64,000 nt of DNA from Roseovarius sp. THAF27. GTDB taxonomy: Bacteria; Pseudomonadota; Alphaproteobacteria; Rhodobacterales; Rhodobacteraceae. Within the stretch, counting starts at the first letter, position 1, and every line of letters begins with the position of its first letter. Where the stretch lies: positions 930,001 through 994,000 of the forward strand of contig NZ_CP045393.1 of the NCBI RefSeq assembly GCF_009363655.1, in the 5' to 3' direction. Both the position numbers and the translations under genes were made by a program. This document shows positions 17,617 through 26,557 of this stretch, in pieces. The notes beneath the pieces were generated by a model. It searched no databases. It saw nothing but the letters and a program-made list of their open reading frames with translations, and was not told the origin of the DNA.

Positions 17617-17994
17617 ATGGACGCGAGAGTGGAAGAGGACGAGAAAGGCCGCCGGCATGTCCGCGACGCCTGTGTCGAACCCTGCGCCATCGAACGCGGT
17701 ATGCGGATCATCGGCGGAAAGTGGACCGGTTCGATCCTGTGGCACCTCAAGGACGGGCCGGTGCGCTTCAACGACCTGGCCCGCATGGTGGGCGGGGCTT
17801 CGAAGAAGATGATCACCGAACGGCTGCGGCAACTGGAGGCGCAGGGGCTGGTGCGGCGCGAGGTTCTCGATACCTCGCCGGTCTCGGTGCATTACGAGAT
17901 CACGGAGTTCGGCATCTCGGCCCTTGGCTTTCTCGATGAGCTCCGCAAATGGAGCGAGGGCCTGCCGAAGGAGCTTTCCTCCGATGGCCAGTGA
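17617..17994 (+). CDS. HxlR-family winged-helix regulator
   Basis: This 125-residue protein has the HxlR signature: PCAIERGMRIIGGKWTG (residues about 23-39), RFNDLARMVGGASKKMITERL (about 50-70) and the wing VRREVLDTSPVSVHYEITEFG. Two Cys residues near the N-terminus (about 19 and 23) could be redox sensors, as in YodB/QorR. It is divergent from mdaB and overlaps the DehI-like gene by 11 bases, so it likely controls both sides. Confidence 0.92.
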   Translation: MDARVEEDEKGRRHVRDACVEPCAIERGMRIIGGKWTGSILWHLKDGPVRFNDLARMVGGASKKMITERLRQLEAQGLVRREVLDTSPVSVHYEITEFGISALGFLDELRKWSEGLPKELSSDGQ

Positions 17995-18871
17995 CCTGCC
18001 ACGACTGAAACCGGACCCGGTGCCCGAAATCCATCCCGTCCCGGAACACGAGGCCGGCGGCGCCCTGGGGGACGTCTACGCACGCACCAAACGTGGCCTC
18101 GGCGTCCCATGGATGGGTGTCGTCGCGATGGCATTCGCGCATTATCCGAAATTCTACGACAGCCTCTGGGCGGCGCTGGAACCCGTCGTCGGATCGGAGG
18201 CGTTTGCGTCGGCCTGCCAGTCTCTGCGGGACACCGCGGAAGCCGAAGCCGCAAAGCTGGACCCGCCCGGCATCCTGCCGCGTCTGGAACACATCGGCTA
18301 TGGCCGCCGCGAACTGGATGAGATCCGCGCCTGCAACGAGGTCTTTTCCGACGGCAACATGCCCTATGTCCTGATGGCCACGGTGGCCCGGCTGCTTTTG
18401 GAGGGTCACGACTGGCCGGGGCAGGGCCCGCTCGAGCCACGGCAAACGCCCGTTTCGGCTGGCGACAGACCCGCCCTGATGGAAGCGCATCATGCCGATC
18501 CGTCGACGGCGGCGGTCTATGCGGATATCCGCGAGACGCTCGGCCTCCCCTTCGTGAACACCGATTACCGCGCCTTTGCCCGCTGGCCGAGCTACTTTGC
18601 CCCCGCGTGGACCGACCTGAAGCTGGCGGTGACCGGGCCGGGCTACTCCAATGCGGTACTGACCGTTCACCGGGCCGCGACCGACCTGGCCCTTGCCTTG
18701 CCCAACCCCACCGGCTTGACGCCCGGCGCGCTTCAGGCCGCTGCGCGCGAGGATGCAGTTCTGGCTGAGGTTCTCTCGGTCGTCCGATTGTTCCAGGGGC
18801 TCCTGCCGGGGCTGGCGGTGAATGTCGCCTTTCTCAGGGCGCAGCTCGCCCAGCAGGTCTCGCGCGTCTGA
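17984..18871 (+). CDS. Halocarboxylic acid dehydrogenase DehI family protein
   Basis: This 295-residue all-helical protein is built from two related halves, each containing a conserved GVPWMGVVAMAFAHYPKF-like segment (about residues 40-57) or LGLPFVNTDYRAFARWP (186-202). The second aligns with the active-site helix of DehI from Pseudomonas putida, placing Asp194 at the position of its catalytic Asp. Family members hydrolyse 2-haloacids with inversion, but many homologues are uncharacterised. The residue after the motif is Arg where DehI has Asn, so dehalogenase activity is uncertain. It is translationally coupled to the HxlR gene. Confidence 0.8.
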   Translation: MASDLPRLKPDPVPEIHPVPEHEAGGALGDVYARTKRGLGVPWMGVVAMAFAHYPKFYDSLWAALEPVVGSEAFASACQSLRDTAEAEAAKLDPPGILPRLEHIGYGRRELDEIRACNEVFSDGNMPYVLMATVARLLLEGHDWPGQGPLEPRQTPVSAGDRPALMEAHHADPSTAAVYADIRETLGLPFVNTDYRAFARWPSYFAPAWTDLKLAVTGPGYSNAVLTVHRAATDLALALPNPTGLTPGALQAAAREDAVLAEVLSVVRLFQGLLPGLAVNVAFLRAQLAQQVSRV

Positions 18872-19136
18872 TGGACAAGACGAACCGGTGACGGATCGGA
18901 GCATTGTTCGCCAACGGGTCTGGCCCGGACTGGAAGCGAACTCGGCAGAAAGACCGCTCGTGCGTCAGTATCAGATTGCCGGCGAGATAGGCTTGGCAGC
19001 ATGATGCGGCTTGCCGGCTCAAAAGTTCGAGCCGCCTCACATCGAAGCAGGTTTCGGTCTTCAGCCCGCCAAAACTCACTGCAAGCTGAGCGCGCCAATT
19101 TGGCTGAAGGCCAGCCTCCTACCTACTGCAACTTCT

Positions 19137-20642
19137 TCAAACTGCAGACTGATCCACATCATACGTATTTGAAAGATTGTTTTTTGCAGTTTCGAAAGGG
19201 TTATCCACGAACGGCCAGCATTCGGAGCCAGGGCCAAGGTATCTGAATGTCGTGAAGTCAGGCGACGCGCCGCCGGGCGTCGCGGCCTGGATGACGCGTT
19301 TGGCTACGGCCCGGAACGGAGCATAGAAATGAAAGGTTGATTTCACCACCACCAGCTTTTTTGTGGCAAGCCGAATGCCCATCTGTTCGAACGCCTCGGG
19401 GTGATAAACCTGCGTGCGCAGATCATTGACCAGCAGGTCGACGCCGTTTGCGAGGCGCAGCCAGACAATTGTACCCAGCGGCTCCAGACCTTCGCCAAGG
19501 TGCTGACCAAGGCCTGACGCGACATGCACCACCTCGGCGTCTATATCGACTGGATCGCCCGAATCCGGCCCGACCTTGCCGCCGAGCCGAAGTGACAACC
19601 GTGCGCCACGACCCGCATCCTTGCAGATGCGCAGCACGACCGGATCCCAGTAGAACCCTGCCGCCACGTCCGAAAGTCCGCGCTTTAGAAGCTCACGCAG
19701 TACGAAGGTCGCGTCGCCGGGCGCGCCCGCGCCCGAATTGTCGCCCATGTCGGCCAGAACGATTGGTCCGTCAGTCGACGTCATCGCGCGGTCTAATGCC
19801 GTGTCGAGGTCCGGGTATGAAGCGTTGACAGCATCGCGCCGGGCAAAGAATGCCTTGCCGAAATTCTCGGCCGTCCGCGCAGCAAGCTCGGCATCATTAT
19901 CCGTGATGACCAGAACACGGGTCCCGACATCGGCTACGTCAGCCCAGGGAAAGCCGTGGGCCAAAGAGACAGACAGAATGCCCGGCTGCGCTTCAAGAGC
20001 GTGCATTTCGCGTACGACCTCTTGCATCTCGCCTTCCTTGGTCAGGTAAAGGCCCAGCATTCGGCAATCGAACATGCTGCTGACGGGGCTGATTTCCTCG
20101 CGCGTCATCCGAAGCGCCAGATCGAAAAGCTCCCGCGCACGCGGGGCCGCGTCGTCGTGCGGATATTCCTTGAACGTCACGATCAAGTTCGCTGCCGAGA
20201 GCATCGCGTCGGTCAGGTGACAATGCAGATCGAGGCTGACGCCGATGATGGCATCAGGGCAAAGGTTGCGCACGGCCTGCAGGATGTCGCCCTCGCAATC
20301 CTCGACGTGTTGGGCAACCATCGCGCCATGCAGTTGCAGCAGGATCACGTCGGCCCCGCCGGCCTGCTCAAGATCCGACAGGATCTCGCCCCGTAGCGCA
20401 TCATAGGTGGAGGCGACGGTCGGCCCGGCGGGCTCGGCAATCGCGGCGAGGCTTTCCGTCACCTCCCACCCCAGGGCTTCGGCGCGCCTGCGCCACAGGT
20501 GTAGCGCCTCGGTCATCAGGTTGGGCGGATCTTGCGTCGCCGTGCCGTGGCGCAGGTAAAACTCCTCGAAGCCGGACATGGCCGTCGGCATGGGCGAGAA
20601 CGTGTTCGTCTCGGTCGATAGCGTCGCCATGAAGAGCTTCAT
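19137..20642 (-). CDS. M81-family metallopeptidase (MlrC / microcystinase C-like)
   Basis: This 501-residue protein starts at MKLFMATLSTETNTFSP, the typical MlrC N-terminus, and carries metal-binding VSLDLHCHLTDAM (about residues 138-150) and ADMGDNSGAGAPGD (about 302-315), followed by the MlrC C-terminal domain. MlrC opens the linear peptide in microcystin breakdown; most relatives act on unknown peptides. The start at 20642 is chosen over 20786 because upstream sequence has no homology. It lies downstream of the peptide-binding protein gene on the same strand, suggesting uptake followed by hydrolysis. Confidence 0.9.
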   Translation of the reverse strand: MKLFMATLSTETNTFSPMPTAMSGFEEFYLRHGTATQDPPNLMTEALHLWRRRAEALGWEVTESLAAIAEPAGPTVASTYDALRGEILSDLEQAGGADVILLQLHGAMVAQHVEDCEGDILQAVRNLCPDAIIGVSLDLHCHLTDAMLSAANLIVTFKEYPHDDAAPRARELFDLALRMTREEISPVSSMFDCRMLGLYLTKEGEMQEVVREMHALEAQPGILSVSLAHGFPWADVADVGTRVLVITDNDAELAARTAENFGKAFFARRDAVNASYPDLDTALDRAMTSTDGPIVLADMGDNSGAGAPGDATFVLRELLKRGLSDVAAGFYWDPVVLRICKDAGRGARLSLRLGGKVGPDSGDPVDIDAEVVHVASGLGQHLGEGLEPLGTIVWLRLANGVDLLVNDLRTQVYHPEAFEQMGIRLATKKLVVVKSTFHFYAPFRAVAKRVIQAATPGGASPDFTTFRYLGPGSECWPFVDNPFETAKNNLSNTYDVDQSAV

Positions 20643-20751
20643 CACCGGCCCCTGTTTCTGTCTTGTCTCATGTCTTGCGGCCCAACTTGTCAGGGCCGCA
20701 CCGGCCGGGTTTGCTACCGGCCGGTCACTTTGTTCAAAACGTGGCCGATTT

Positions 20752-22350
20752 TCAGACCTTCCACCACCGCTCCATGAACTTCGCACCGTCGAGGTCTTGG
20801 TTCGAGGCGAATGTGTCGGGCGTTCCTACCGTGTCGCCGGTGGCAAACACGTATGAGGCGAACATCGGTATGGCGACGCCGCCCTTGTTGGCGACGATGT
20901 CCTGCATTTCGAAATACATCTCGCGGCGCTTGGCCTCATCAAGCTCGGCCCGGGCCTCGACCAGCAGAGCATCGAATCGCTCGTTGGACCACAAACTTTC
21001 GTTCCACGACACCCCGGACTTGAAGGCGAGAGAGAACATCAGATCCTCGACTGGACGACCGGCCCAGTAACTCGCGCACCAGGGAGCTTTCTTCCAGATG
21101 TCGCTCCAGTACCCGTCGTTGGGCTCGCGCGAGACCTCGACGTTGATGCCACATTCCTTGGCCGAGTTCTGGATCAGGAGAGCTGCGTCAATTGCCCCGG
21201 GGAAGGCAGCATCGGAGGCGGAAAGCCGGACATCCAGGCTGTCGAGACCGGCCTGTTTCAGGAAGTGCTTCGCCTTGTCGGGGTCATAGGTTTTCTGCTC
21301 CAGATCGGTATTGAAGAACCTTTGACCCGAGCCGATGGGGTGGTCATTGCCCACGCCGCCGTAGCCAAAGAGGATCTTTTCGACCAGTTCCTCGCGGTCG
21401 ATGCCCCACTTTATCGCCTGGCGGACGTTGTTGTCGTCGAAGGGCGATGTGTTGGTCAACATCGGGAAGGAATAATGCTGGGTGCCCGCGACAGAGTGAA
21501 GGTTGATCCCCGGTTTCCTGGCGAAGAGTGTTGCTGTCTTCAGGTCGACCTTGTTGATGATATCCACGTCGCCAGAGACTGCGGCGGTCATTCGGGCGTT
21601 GGTGTCCAGCAGGGTCAGCAGGCGCCAGTTTTCGACGTGTCCGACGGCATCTGTCCAATGATTTTCGAAACGGGACAGGTCCGCCGAGACGCCCGGATCG
21701 AAATTGTCCAGACGGTACGCGCCGCAGCCGATTCCGGACTGCCAGTCGATCTCGCCGTCCGCAGACGGCAGGATCGGAAAGTGATAATCGCTGAGGGCTG
21801 CCGGAAAATCCGCGTTGCCGGCGTCGAGTTCGAAAATGACTGTATCTGACCCATCGGCGCGGATTTCCGTGACGTTGGCCACCAGAGGCGCTCCCGCGGA
21901 CTCGGACTGCTCGCCACGATGGTAGTTTATGGAGGCGATGACATCTTCGACGGTAACCGGCTTGCCGTTATGGAATTCGACCCCTTGGCGGAGTTTGAAC
22001 GTCCATGCCTTTGCATCCGGCGACGCCTCCCAGGATTCGGCGATGGAGGGTCGCACGGCACTGTTGGCATCGATCTCGGTCAGATAACCGTTTACACCGA
22101 GAGCCAGAGGGATAAGGAATCCTGCCTCGAGCCTACCTGGGTCCAGCGTGTCGGTCGTGGCCCCATGGCCGATGCCGACGGTCAGCATGCCACCCTTTTG
22201 CGGCGTGGCGGCGACGGCGCGGTCTGCGAGGCCGGTTGCGGCAGCCACACCAAGACCTGTGGCCAATGCACCGCGCATGAAGTCACGACGCCCCATCTGG
22301 CGCGAAATTAGGCGGGTCTCGAGTAGGCTGAGATACTGTTGCTTGTTCAT
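20752..22350 (-). CDS. Peptide-type ABC transporter substrate-binding protein (family 5), Tat-exported
   Basis: The 532-residue protein has a twin-arginine signal (RRDFMRGALATGLG, residues about 21-34) ending near ADRAVAA. The mature part carries the SBP_bac_5 pattern: FKLRQGVEFHNGKPVTVEDV, later SPFDDNNVRQAIKWGIDREE. It should bind peptides or similar solutes in the periplasm. A GGGAG lies six bases before the ATG at 22350. No permease or ATPase genes are adjacent, so it is an orphan. Its neighbours are an MlrC-type peptidase and a divergent regulator. Confidence 0.9.
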   Translation of the reverse strand: MNKQQYLSLLETRLISRQMGRRDFMRGALATGLGVAAATGLADRAVAATPQKGGMLTVGIGHGATTDTLDPGRLEAGFLIPLALGVNGYLTEIDANSAVRPSIAESWEASPDAKAWTFKLRQGVEFHNGKPVTVEDVIASINYHRGEQSESAGAPLVANVTEIRADGSDTVIFELDAGNADFPAALSDYHFPILPSADGEIDWQSGIGCGAYRLDNFDPGVSADLSRFENHWTDAVGHVENWRLLTLLDTNARMTAAVSGDVDIINKVDLKTATLFARKPGINLHSVAGTQHYSFPMLTNTSPFDDNNVRQAIKWGIDREELVEKILFGYGGVGNDHPIGSGQRFFNTDLEQKTYDPDKAKHFLKQAGLDSLDVRLSASDAAFPGAIDAALLIQNSAKECGINVEVSREPNDGYWSDIWKKAPWCASYWAGRPVEDLMFSLAFKSGVSWNESLWSNERFDALLVEARAELDEAKRREMYFEMQDIVANKGGVAIPMFASYVFATGDTVGTPDTFASNQDLDGAKFMERWWKV

Positions 22351-22415
22351 GTCGGGGTCTCCCATTGCGTCCTCGTTTGCAAAGGGATCGGCCGAATCCT
22401 TTTGCAAAACAACTC

Positions 22416-22455
22416 AGCGGCCTTATGCTTTCTTGAGCGACCTTAAGCGACTTGC
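22416..22455. promoter_or_regulatory. Three phased repeats AGCGRCYTKM upstream of the regulator (candidate operator)
   Basis: AGCGGCCTTA (22416-22425), AGCGACCTTA (22436-22445) and AGCGACTTGC (22446-22455) are direct repeats whose starts are 20 and 10 bases apart, so they lie on one face of the helix. They sit between the divergent substrate-binding-protein gene (start 22350) and the regulator gene (start 22468). A similar 10-base phased pair lies beside the paralogous regulator at 48.8-49.6 kb. Confidence 0.5.
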
Positions 22456-22467
22456 GGACGAAGTTTC

Positions 22468-23247
22468 ATGACAGAGCATCTTGCCGAGAACCTGCGATAT
22501 CTTTGTGCCGAGAAACCCTCGGTCGCTCAGGTCTGTCGCGAGATCGGGATCAATCACCAACAATTCAGCAAGTATCTGGCGGGGCGCGCAAGACCTTCGG
22601 CGCATAACCTGCGCAGGATCAGCACGTATTTTGGCCTGGACGATGCGCAGTTGTTGGGCCCCCATGACAGGCTGGTCGACGCGGTCACAAGGCGGCAGCG
22701 ATCCCTTTCGGACAGGCGCAAGGATCCGTTCGCTGTGGCTTTTCCCGGCGACCTTCCCAAACTGCGTCCACTGTTGGGCACGTATCAAGTGCATTTCCTA
22801 TCTCCGGCGGCTCCTGGCAGCATCGTGGTGAATACCGCGTTTCTTGATGAGCGCGATGGTCTCGTGCACACACGGCTTATCGAAACCATGCCGGACTCGG
22901 CCACCAGCGCCCGCCGCTGGACTCGGTGCGACGGCAAGGCGGCCTATCATAGTGGGCGGATATTCGTGATCGATTTCGAGGAAAAGAACGAAGGCGCGTT
23001 CACGATGTCGATCCTGATTCCGCCCCACCGGCACAACAAACAGTTGTTGTTCGGAAAGATGTCCTTCCTGGCGTCCTTGCCTCGCCGGACGCCCTTTGCC
23101 TCGGACGTTGTGTGGAAGCGCGTGAGCGACTACAGATCCACACGCGACGTACTGCGGTCCTGCGGGATCTACGAGGCGGATAGCCGCAAGATCGACCCGG
23201 CTATCAGGAAGTACCTGGCGACAGGGCGTGAAGAGACGTCCTTGTAA
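22468..23247 (+). CDS. Helix-turn-helix regulator with C-terminal sensor-like domain
   Basis: This 259-residue protein has an XRE-like N-terminal helix-turn-helix (VCREIGINHQQFSKYLAGRA, about residues 23-42) followed by PSAHNLRRISTYFGL. The remaining 190 residues are a predicted alpha/beta domain with no name I recognise. The protein at 48762-49568 has the same layout and closely similar N-terminal sequence (IGINRQQFNKYLSGRVRPS). Both are divergent from, or beside, peptide-uptake and hydrolase genes, so both probably sense a peptide-like compound. Confidence 0.8.
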   Translation: MTEHLAENLRYLCAEKPSVAQVCREIGINHQQFSKYLAGRARPSAHNLRRISTYFGLDDAQLLGPHDRLVDAVTRRQRSLSDRRKDPFAVAFPGDLPKLRPLLGTYQVHFLSPAAPGSIVVNTAFLDERDGLVHTRLIETMPDSATSARRWTRCDGKAAYHSGRIFVIDFEEKNEGAFTMSILIPPHRHNKQLLFGKMSFLASLPRRTPFASDVVWKRVSDYRSTRDVLRSCGIYEADSRKIDPAIRKYLATGREETSL

Positions 23248-23494
23248 CGCAAGTCGACCGCGCGCTCAAAGCTCAAGTAGCTTTGTTGGTCGAAGTCGTG
23301 GTTGGGTCACTGATGGCGCTGATCGCAACCCAAGTGAATGGCAACGCGGGAATATTTTACATGGAAATTTAGGCATCCTAAAAAAGCGTCTACCGGCTAT
23401 CTTTCAAACCTGTTCCTCATATCAAACAACCAGGTACGCAAATGCGATGTGGCATCTGATACTTAATGCAGGTCGTCCATTTGGGACTGGGCAT

Positions 23495-24226
23495 TCACTT
23501 CACTCTTCTCAAAAAACGCTTCAACCGCTCATCTCTCGGGTGACCCAGCACTTCCTCGGGCGGACCTTGCTCCACAATACGCCCCCCATCCATGAATATG
23601 ACGCGATCCGCGATCTCGCGCGCGAACTGCATTTCGTGGGTTACAATCAGCATGGTCTGACGACGCTCGGCCACCCGTCGAATGAGGTCGAGGACTTCTC
23701 CCACCCATTCGGGGTCAAGCGCAGAGGTCGGCTCGTCAAACAGCATCAGAGACGCATCAAGTGCCATGGCGCGGCCGATCCCGACGCGTTGCTGTTGCCC
23801 GCCTGAAAGCGCTGCTGGGTAGCTGTCTGCCTTCTCGGCCAACCCTGTTTCGGCCAGCACCTCCATTGCGCGACGCTCGGCCTCGTCTCGGGGACGCTTC
23901 TGGACGGTTGTCAGCGCCTCCATGATATTCTGCTTGGCGGTTTTGTTGGCAAAGAGGGCATAGTTCTGGAACACGAATGCCGTGCAGCGCCGAAGGGCAA
24001 GGATATCGGCGCGCGATGCACGTGCCGTATCCACCGTGAGGCCGCCGATCGAGATGCTGCCGGATTGCGGCCGGTCGAGAAAGTTGACGCAGCGCAACAA
24101 GGTGGATTTGCCTGTGCCCGATGGTCCGATCACGACGACGCGCTCACCCTCCTCGATCGTCAGGTCGATGTTGTCCAGCACTGGTGTGCCATCGAATCGC
24201 TTGGTCAATCCCTCGATCTTGATCAT
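23495..24226 (-). CDS. Polar amino-acid ABC transporter, ATP-binding protein
   Basis: This 243-residue ATPase has Walker A GPSGTGKST (about residues 34-42), signature LSGGQQQR (about 141-148), Walker B LMLFDEPTSALD (about 160-171) and the H-loop His in VTHEM. It is the GlnQ/HisP type that powers amino-acid uptake. It overlaps the permease gene by 4 bases (ATGA) and completes the set binding protein-permease-ATPase. Only one permease gene is present, so a homodimeric channel is expected. Confidence 0.93.
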   Translation of the reverse strand: MIKIEGLTKRFDGTPVLDNIDLTIEEGERVVVIGPSGTGKSTLLRCVNFLDRPQSGSISIGGLTVDTARASRADILALRRCTAFVFQNYALFANKTAKQNIMEALTTVQKRPRDEAERRAMEVLAETGLAEKADSYPAALSGGQQQRVGIGRAMALDASLMLFDEPTSALDPEWVGEVLDLIRRVAERRQTMLIVTHEMQFAREIADRVIFMDGGRIVEQGPPEEVLGHPRDERLKRFLRRVK

Positions 24227-24897
24227 CGCACGTATCCTTTGTTCAACCAGATCTCGAGCCGTTGCTGACCTTGATTCAGTATCTCAACGATGATCCAGTA
24301 GATGATTGCCACCACGAGGAAGGCTTCGAAATAGAGGAAGCTCCCGGCCGCCTCCTTCTGCGCTGCGCCCATCATCTCGGTCACGCCCAGAGTGAAGGCA
24401 AGCGAGGTGCCCTTGATCATGTCGATGAAGTAGTTGACCAGCGTCGGCGCGGCGATCCGTGTTGCTTGCGGAAGTACAATTCTGCGCATCATCTGGCCCT
24501 GAGTCATACCGATGGATTGCGCGGCCTCCCATTGGCTGCGGTCGACGCCTGCAATGGCTGCGCGGATGCTCTCTGCCATGTAGGCGGAGAAGTGGAGCGT
24601 CAGCCCCATGATCGCCGCGGTCACGCCATTGATCTGGGTCAGGAGGGACAACACCTGAGGCAGCCCGTAATAGAACAGGAAGAGTTGAACGAGCAGTGGT
24701 GTGCCGCGAAAAAAGCTGATGAAAAGCATCACCAGCCAGTCCAGAACCGGCACTTTAAATACCCGTTCAACCGCCAGAAGCGACCCGAGGATGAGCGCCA
24801 GCACCATTCCGGCCCCGGCCATGAACAGGGTGAGCGGTACGTAGCCCAGGATAACGGGCACCAGCCCGAGCATGTAGTCGAGGTCAAGTGCCCGCAT
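24223..24897 (-). CDS. Polar amino-acid ABC transporter, permease
   Basis: This 224-residue membrane protein with about five helices carries the HisM/GlnP-type EAA loop (QWEAAQSIGMTQGQMMRRIVLP, in two pieces, about residues 122-143) and FFRGTPLLVQLFLFYYG near residue 64. It forms the inner-membrane channel with the neighbouring ATPase and binding protein, and sits between them in the operon. Confidence 0.93.
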   Translation of the reverse strand: MRALDLDYMLGLVPVILGYVPLTLFMAGAGMVLALILGSLLAVERVFKVPVLDWLVMLFISFFRGTPLLVQLFLFYYGLPQVLSLLTQINGVTAAIMGLTLHFSAYMAESIRAAIAGVDRSQWEAAQSIGMTQGQMMRRIVLPQATRIAAPTLVNYFIDMIKGTSLAFTLGVTEMMGAAQKEAAGSFLYFEAFLVVAIIYWIIVEILNQGQQRLEIWLNKGYVR

Positions 24898-24905
24898 GGT
24901 TCAGT

Positions 24906-25670
24906 TCACTCCGCCGATTTCGTGATATCGCTGTCGAACCACTTGTGCGAGATCTCGGTCAGCGTGCCGTCTTCCTGCAAACTGGTCAGCGCGGCATCGA
25001 CACGGTCGCGCATGGCCTGTCCCGCCTCGTCACTGCGAAAGGGGAGCGCATTGCGGATCTCGGAAAATGGCGCGCCCGCCAGTTCCAGCGGGAGAGGGCT
25101 CTCCGCGATCACTTGCGCCGAGGAAACGCGGTCCATCACAAAGGCATCGACGCGCCCGAGCGCCGTATCCTGCTCTATATTGGACTCATACGTCCGTATG
25201 TCGATTTCATCGGCGTTCGGCAGATCGTGCAGCAATTGCTCGAAGTTCGAGCCGAGGTTGACGGCAACGGTCTTTCCAGAAAGGTCCTCGACGCTTTCGA
25301 TCTCCGAGTTGCCTTCACGCGTCACGACCTGGGCGCCATCAATCACGTAGGGCTGCGTGAAGATGAACTTGGCCTCTCGCTCGGGCGTGATCGTGATCTG
25401 GTTTGCGATCGTGTCGATCCGCTCAGCTTCAAGCGCTCCGATGAGGCCCGAAAAGGACATCGTCTCGAACTCGATCTCGAGCCCGGCTTCTTCTCCGACG
25501 GCATTCATCACATCGACTTCGAACCCTTGCAATTCGTCCTGGCGCACGAAGGTGAAGGGGAAGTATCCGCCGGACATGCCAACGCGCAGCGTTTCGGTGT
25601 CTTGCGCCAAGACCGGCGCACCAGCGATGGCGGCTGCGACGGAGATGGCGGGGAGGATCTGTTTCAGCAT
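24906..25670 (-). CDS. Amino-acid ABC transporter substrate-binding protein (family 3)
   Basis: This 254-residue periplasmic protein has a Sec signal peptide (MLKQILPAISVAAAIAGAPVLAQ read in pieces, cleavage near residue 22) and the SBP_bac_3 fold: SGGYFPFTFVRQDELQGFEVDVM (about residues 34-56) and ITITPEREAKFIFTQPY. It should bind a polar amino acid or relative such as cystine or an opine. The start at 25670 is the one with a signal peptide; the frame stays open to 25931, but that part has no homology. First gene of the three-gene operon. Confidence 0.92.
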   Translation of the reverse strand: MLKQILPAISVAAAIAGAPVLAQDTETLRVGMSGGYFPFTFVRQDELQGFEVDVMNAVGEEAGLEIEFETMSFSGLIGALEAERIDTIANQITITPEREAKFIFTQPYVIDGAQVVTREGNSEIESVEDLSGKTVAVNLGSNFEQLLHDLPNADEIDIRTYESNIEQDTALGRVDAFVMDRVSSAQVIAESPLPLELAGAPFSEIRNALPFRSDEAGQAMRDRVDAALTSLQEDGTLTEISHKWFDSDITKSAE

Positions 25671-25930
25671 TTTCTGGCTCCTTGTGGCCGTTTGAAGGGC
25701 ATACGTGCCCATGCAATTGTCGACCCACAACCAACATGGTGGAAAAAGGATGCTGTCCACGTGATAAATACCACCGGCGCACTTTGGTTCCCTGGAAGAT
25801 CTTAGGTAGGGTGTAATGTTCCATACCCTTCGGAAAACCCAGAACGGAACAAGTGCTGCATACCTGAATTTCACGTACCACTTAATTGAGCGTGAGCTGG
25901 TCCAGCGTACCTCGGCATTGGCAATGACCA

Positions 25931-26472
25931 CTAAGCCCGGCCCTCGCGCTGTTCATCTGGTTCACGCGAAGCATTGATCTCGTAGGCGCCGGCGGAATAG
26001 GTGAGTTCATAGCTGTGGCTGTAGAGCTCAAAGACGATGCCGAATGGGTCTTCGACGTAAACCATCCGGTAGGGCTTCATCCCGGGGAAGTACTCGCGTA
26101 TCGGCATACGCTGCCGTCCGCCGGCTTCAACAATCCGTTGGGCCAAACCTTCGACGTCCGGGTCCTGTACCGCGAAGTGGAACGTGCCGTGGCGCTTGTG
26201 TTCGAGCTTGTCCCCGGGCGCATAGCTGCCGGGGAACTCGAATATCTCGATCCCGAACCGTCGGCGGTCGACAGATGCGCGATCCTCAGCGAGCCCCATC
26301 CACGGCCGAACACGTCCGTGCACATGATGCCGATGGCGCTCTCGTCCTCTACGGCCTCAGAGGGTTCCATCACGACGTAGAACCCGAGTACTTCGGAGTA
26401 GAATTTCACGGCCGCGTCAAGGTCCGGAACGGACAGGCCGATGTGGGAAAAGGTGCGTGGTGTCTGGGGCAT
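25931..26472 (-). pseudogene. VOC-family (glyoxalase/dioxygenase-fold) protein, broken by a frameshift
   Basis: From ATG 26472 the frame reads MPQTPRTFSHIGLSVPDLDA..., a vicinal-oxygen-chelate N-terminal half, up to HLSTADG. The C-terminal half (GIEIFEFPGSYAPGD... to YVEDPFGIVFELYSHSYE) continues in another frame. One missing base near 26255-26260 (in GGTTCGGGATCGAG) explains the break; restoring it gives DG-V-GIEIFEF and a single protein of about 180 residues with both metal-ligand Glu/His sites. It is divergent from the LysR gene at 26558. It could be a true mutation or a sequencing error. Confidence 0.8.
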
Positions 26473-26557
26473 CTCATATCTCCATTGGTGTTGTGTTGAC
26501 GCCGATATGGGCCGCCTGCACTTTTTTGTGAAATTATCAATCAACATAGAAATCAGA

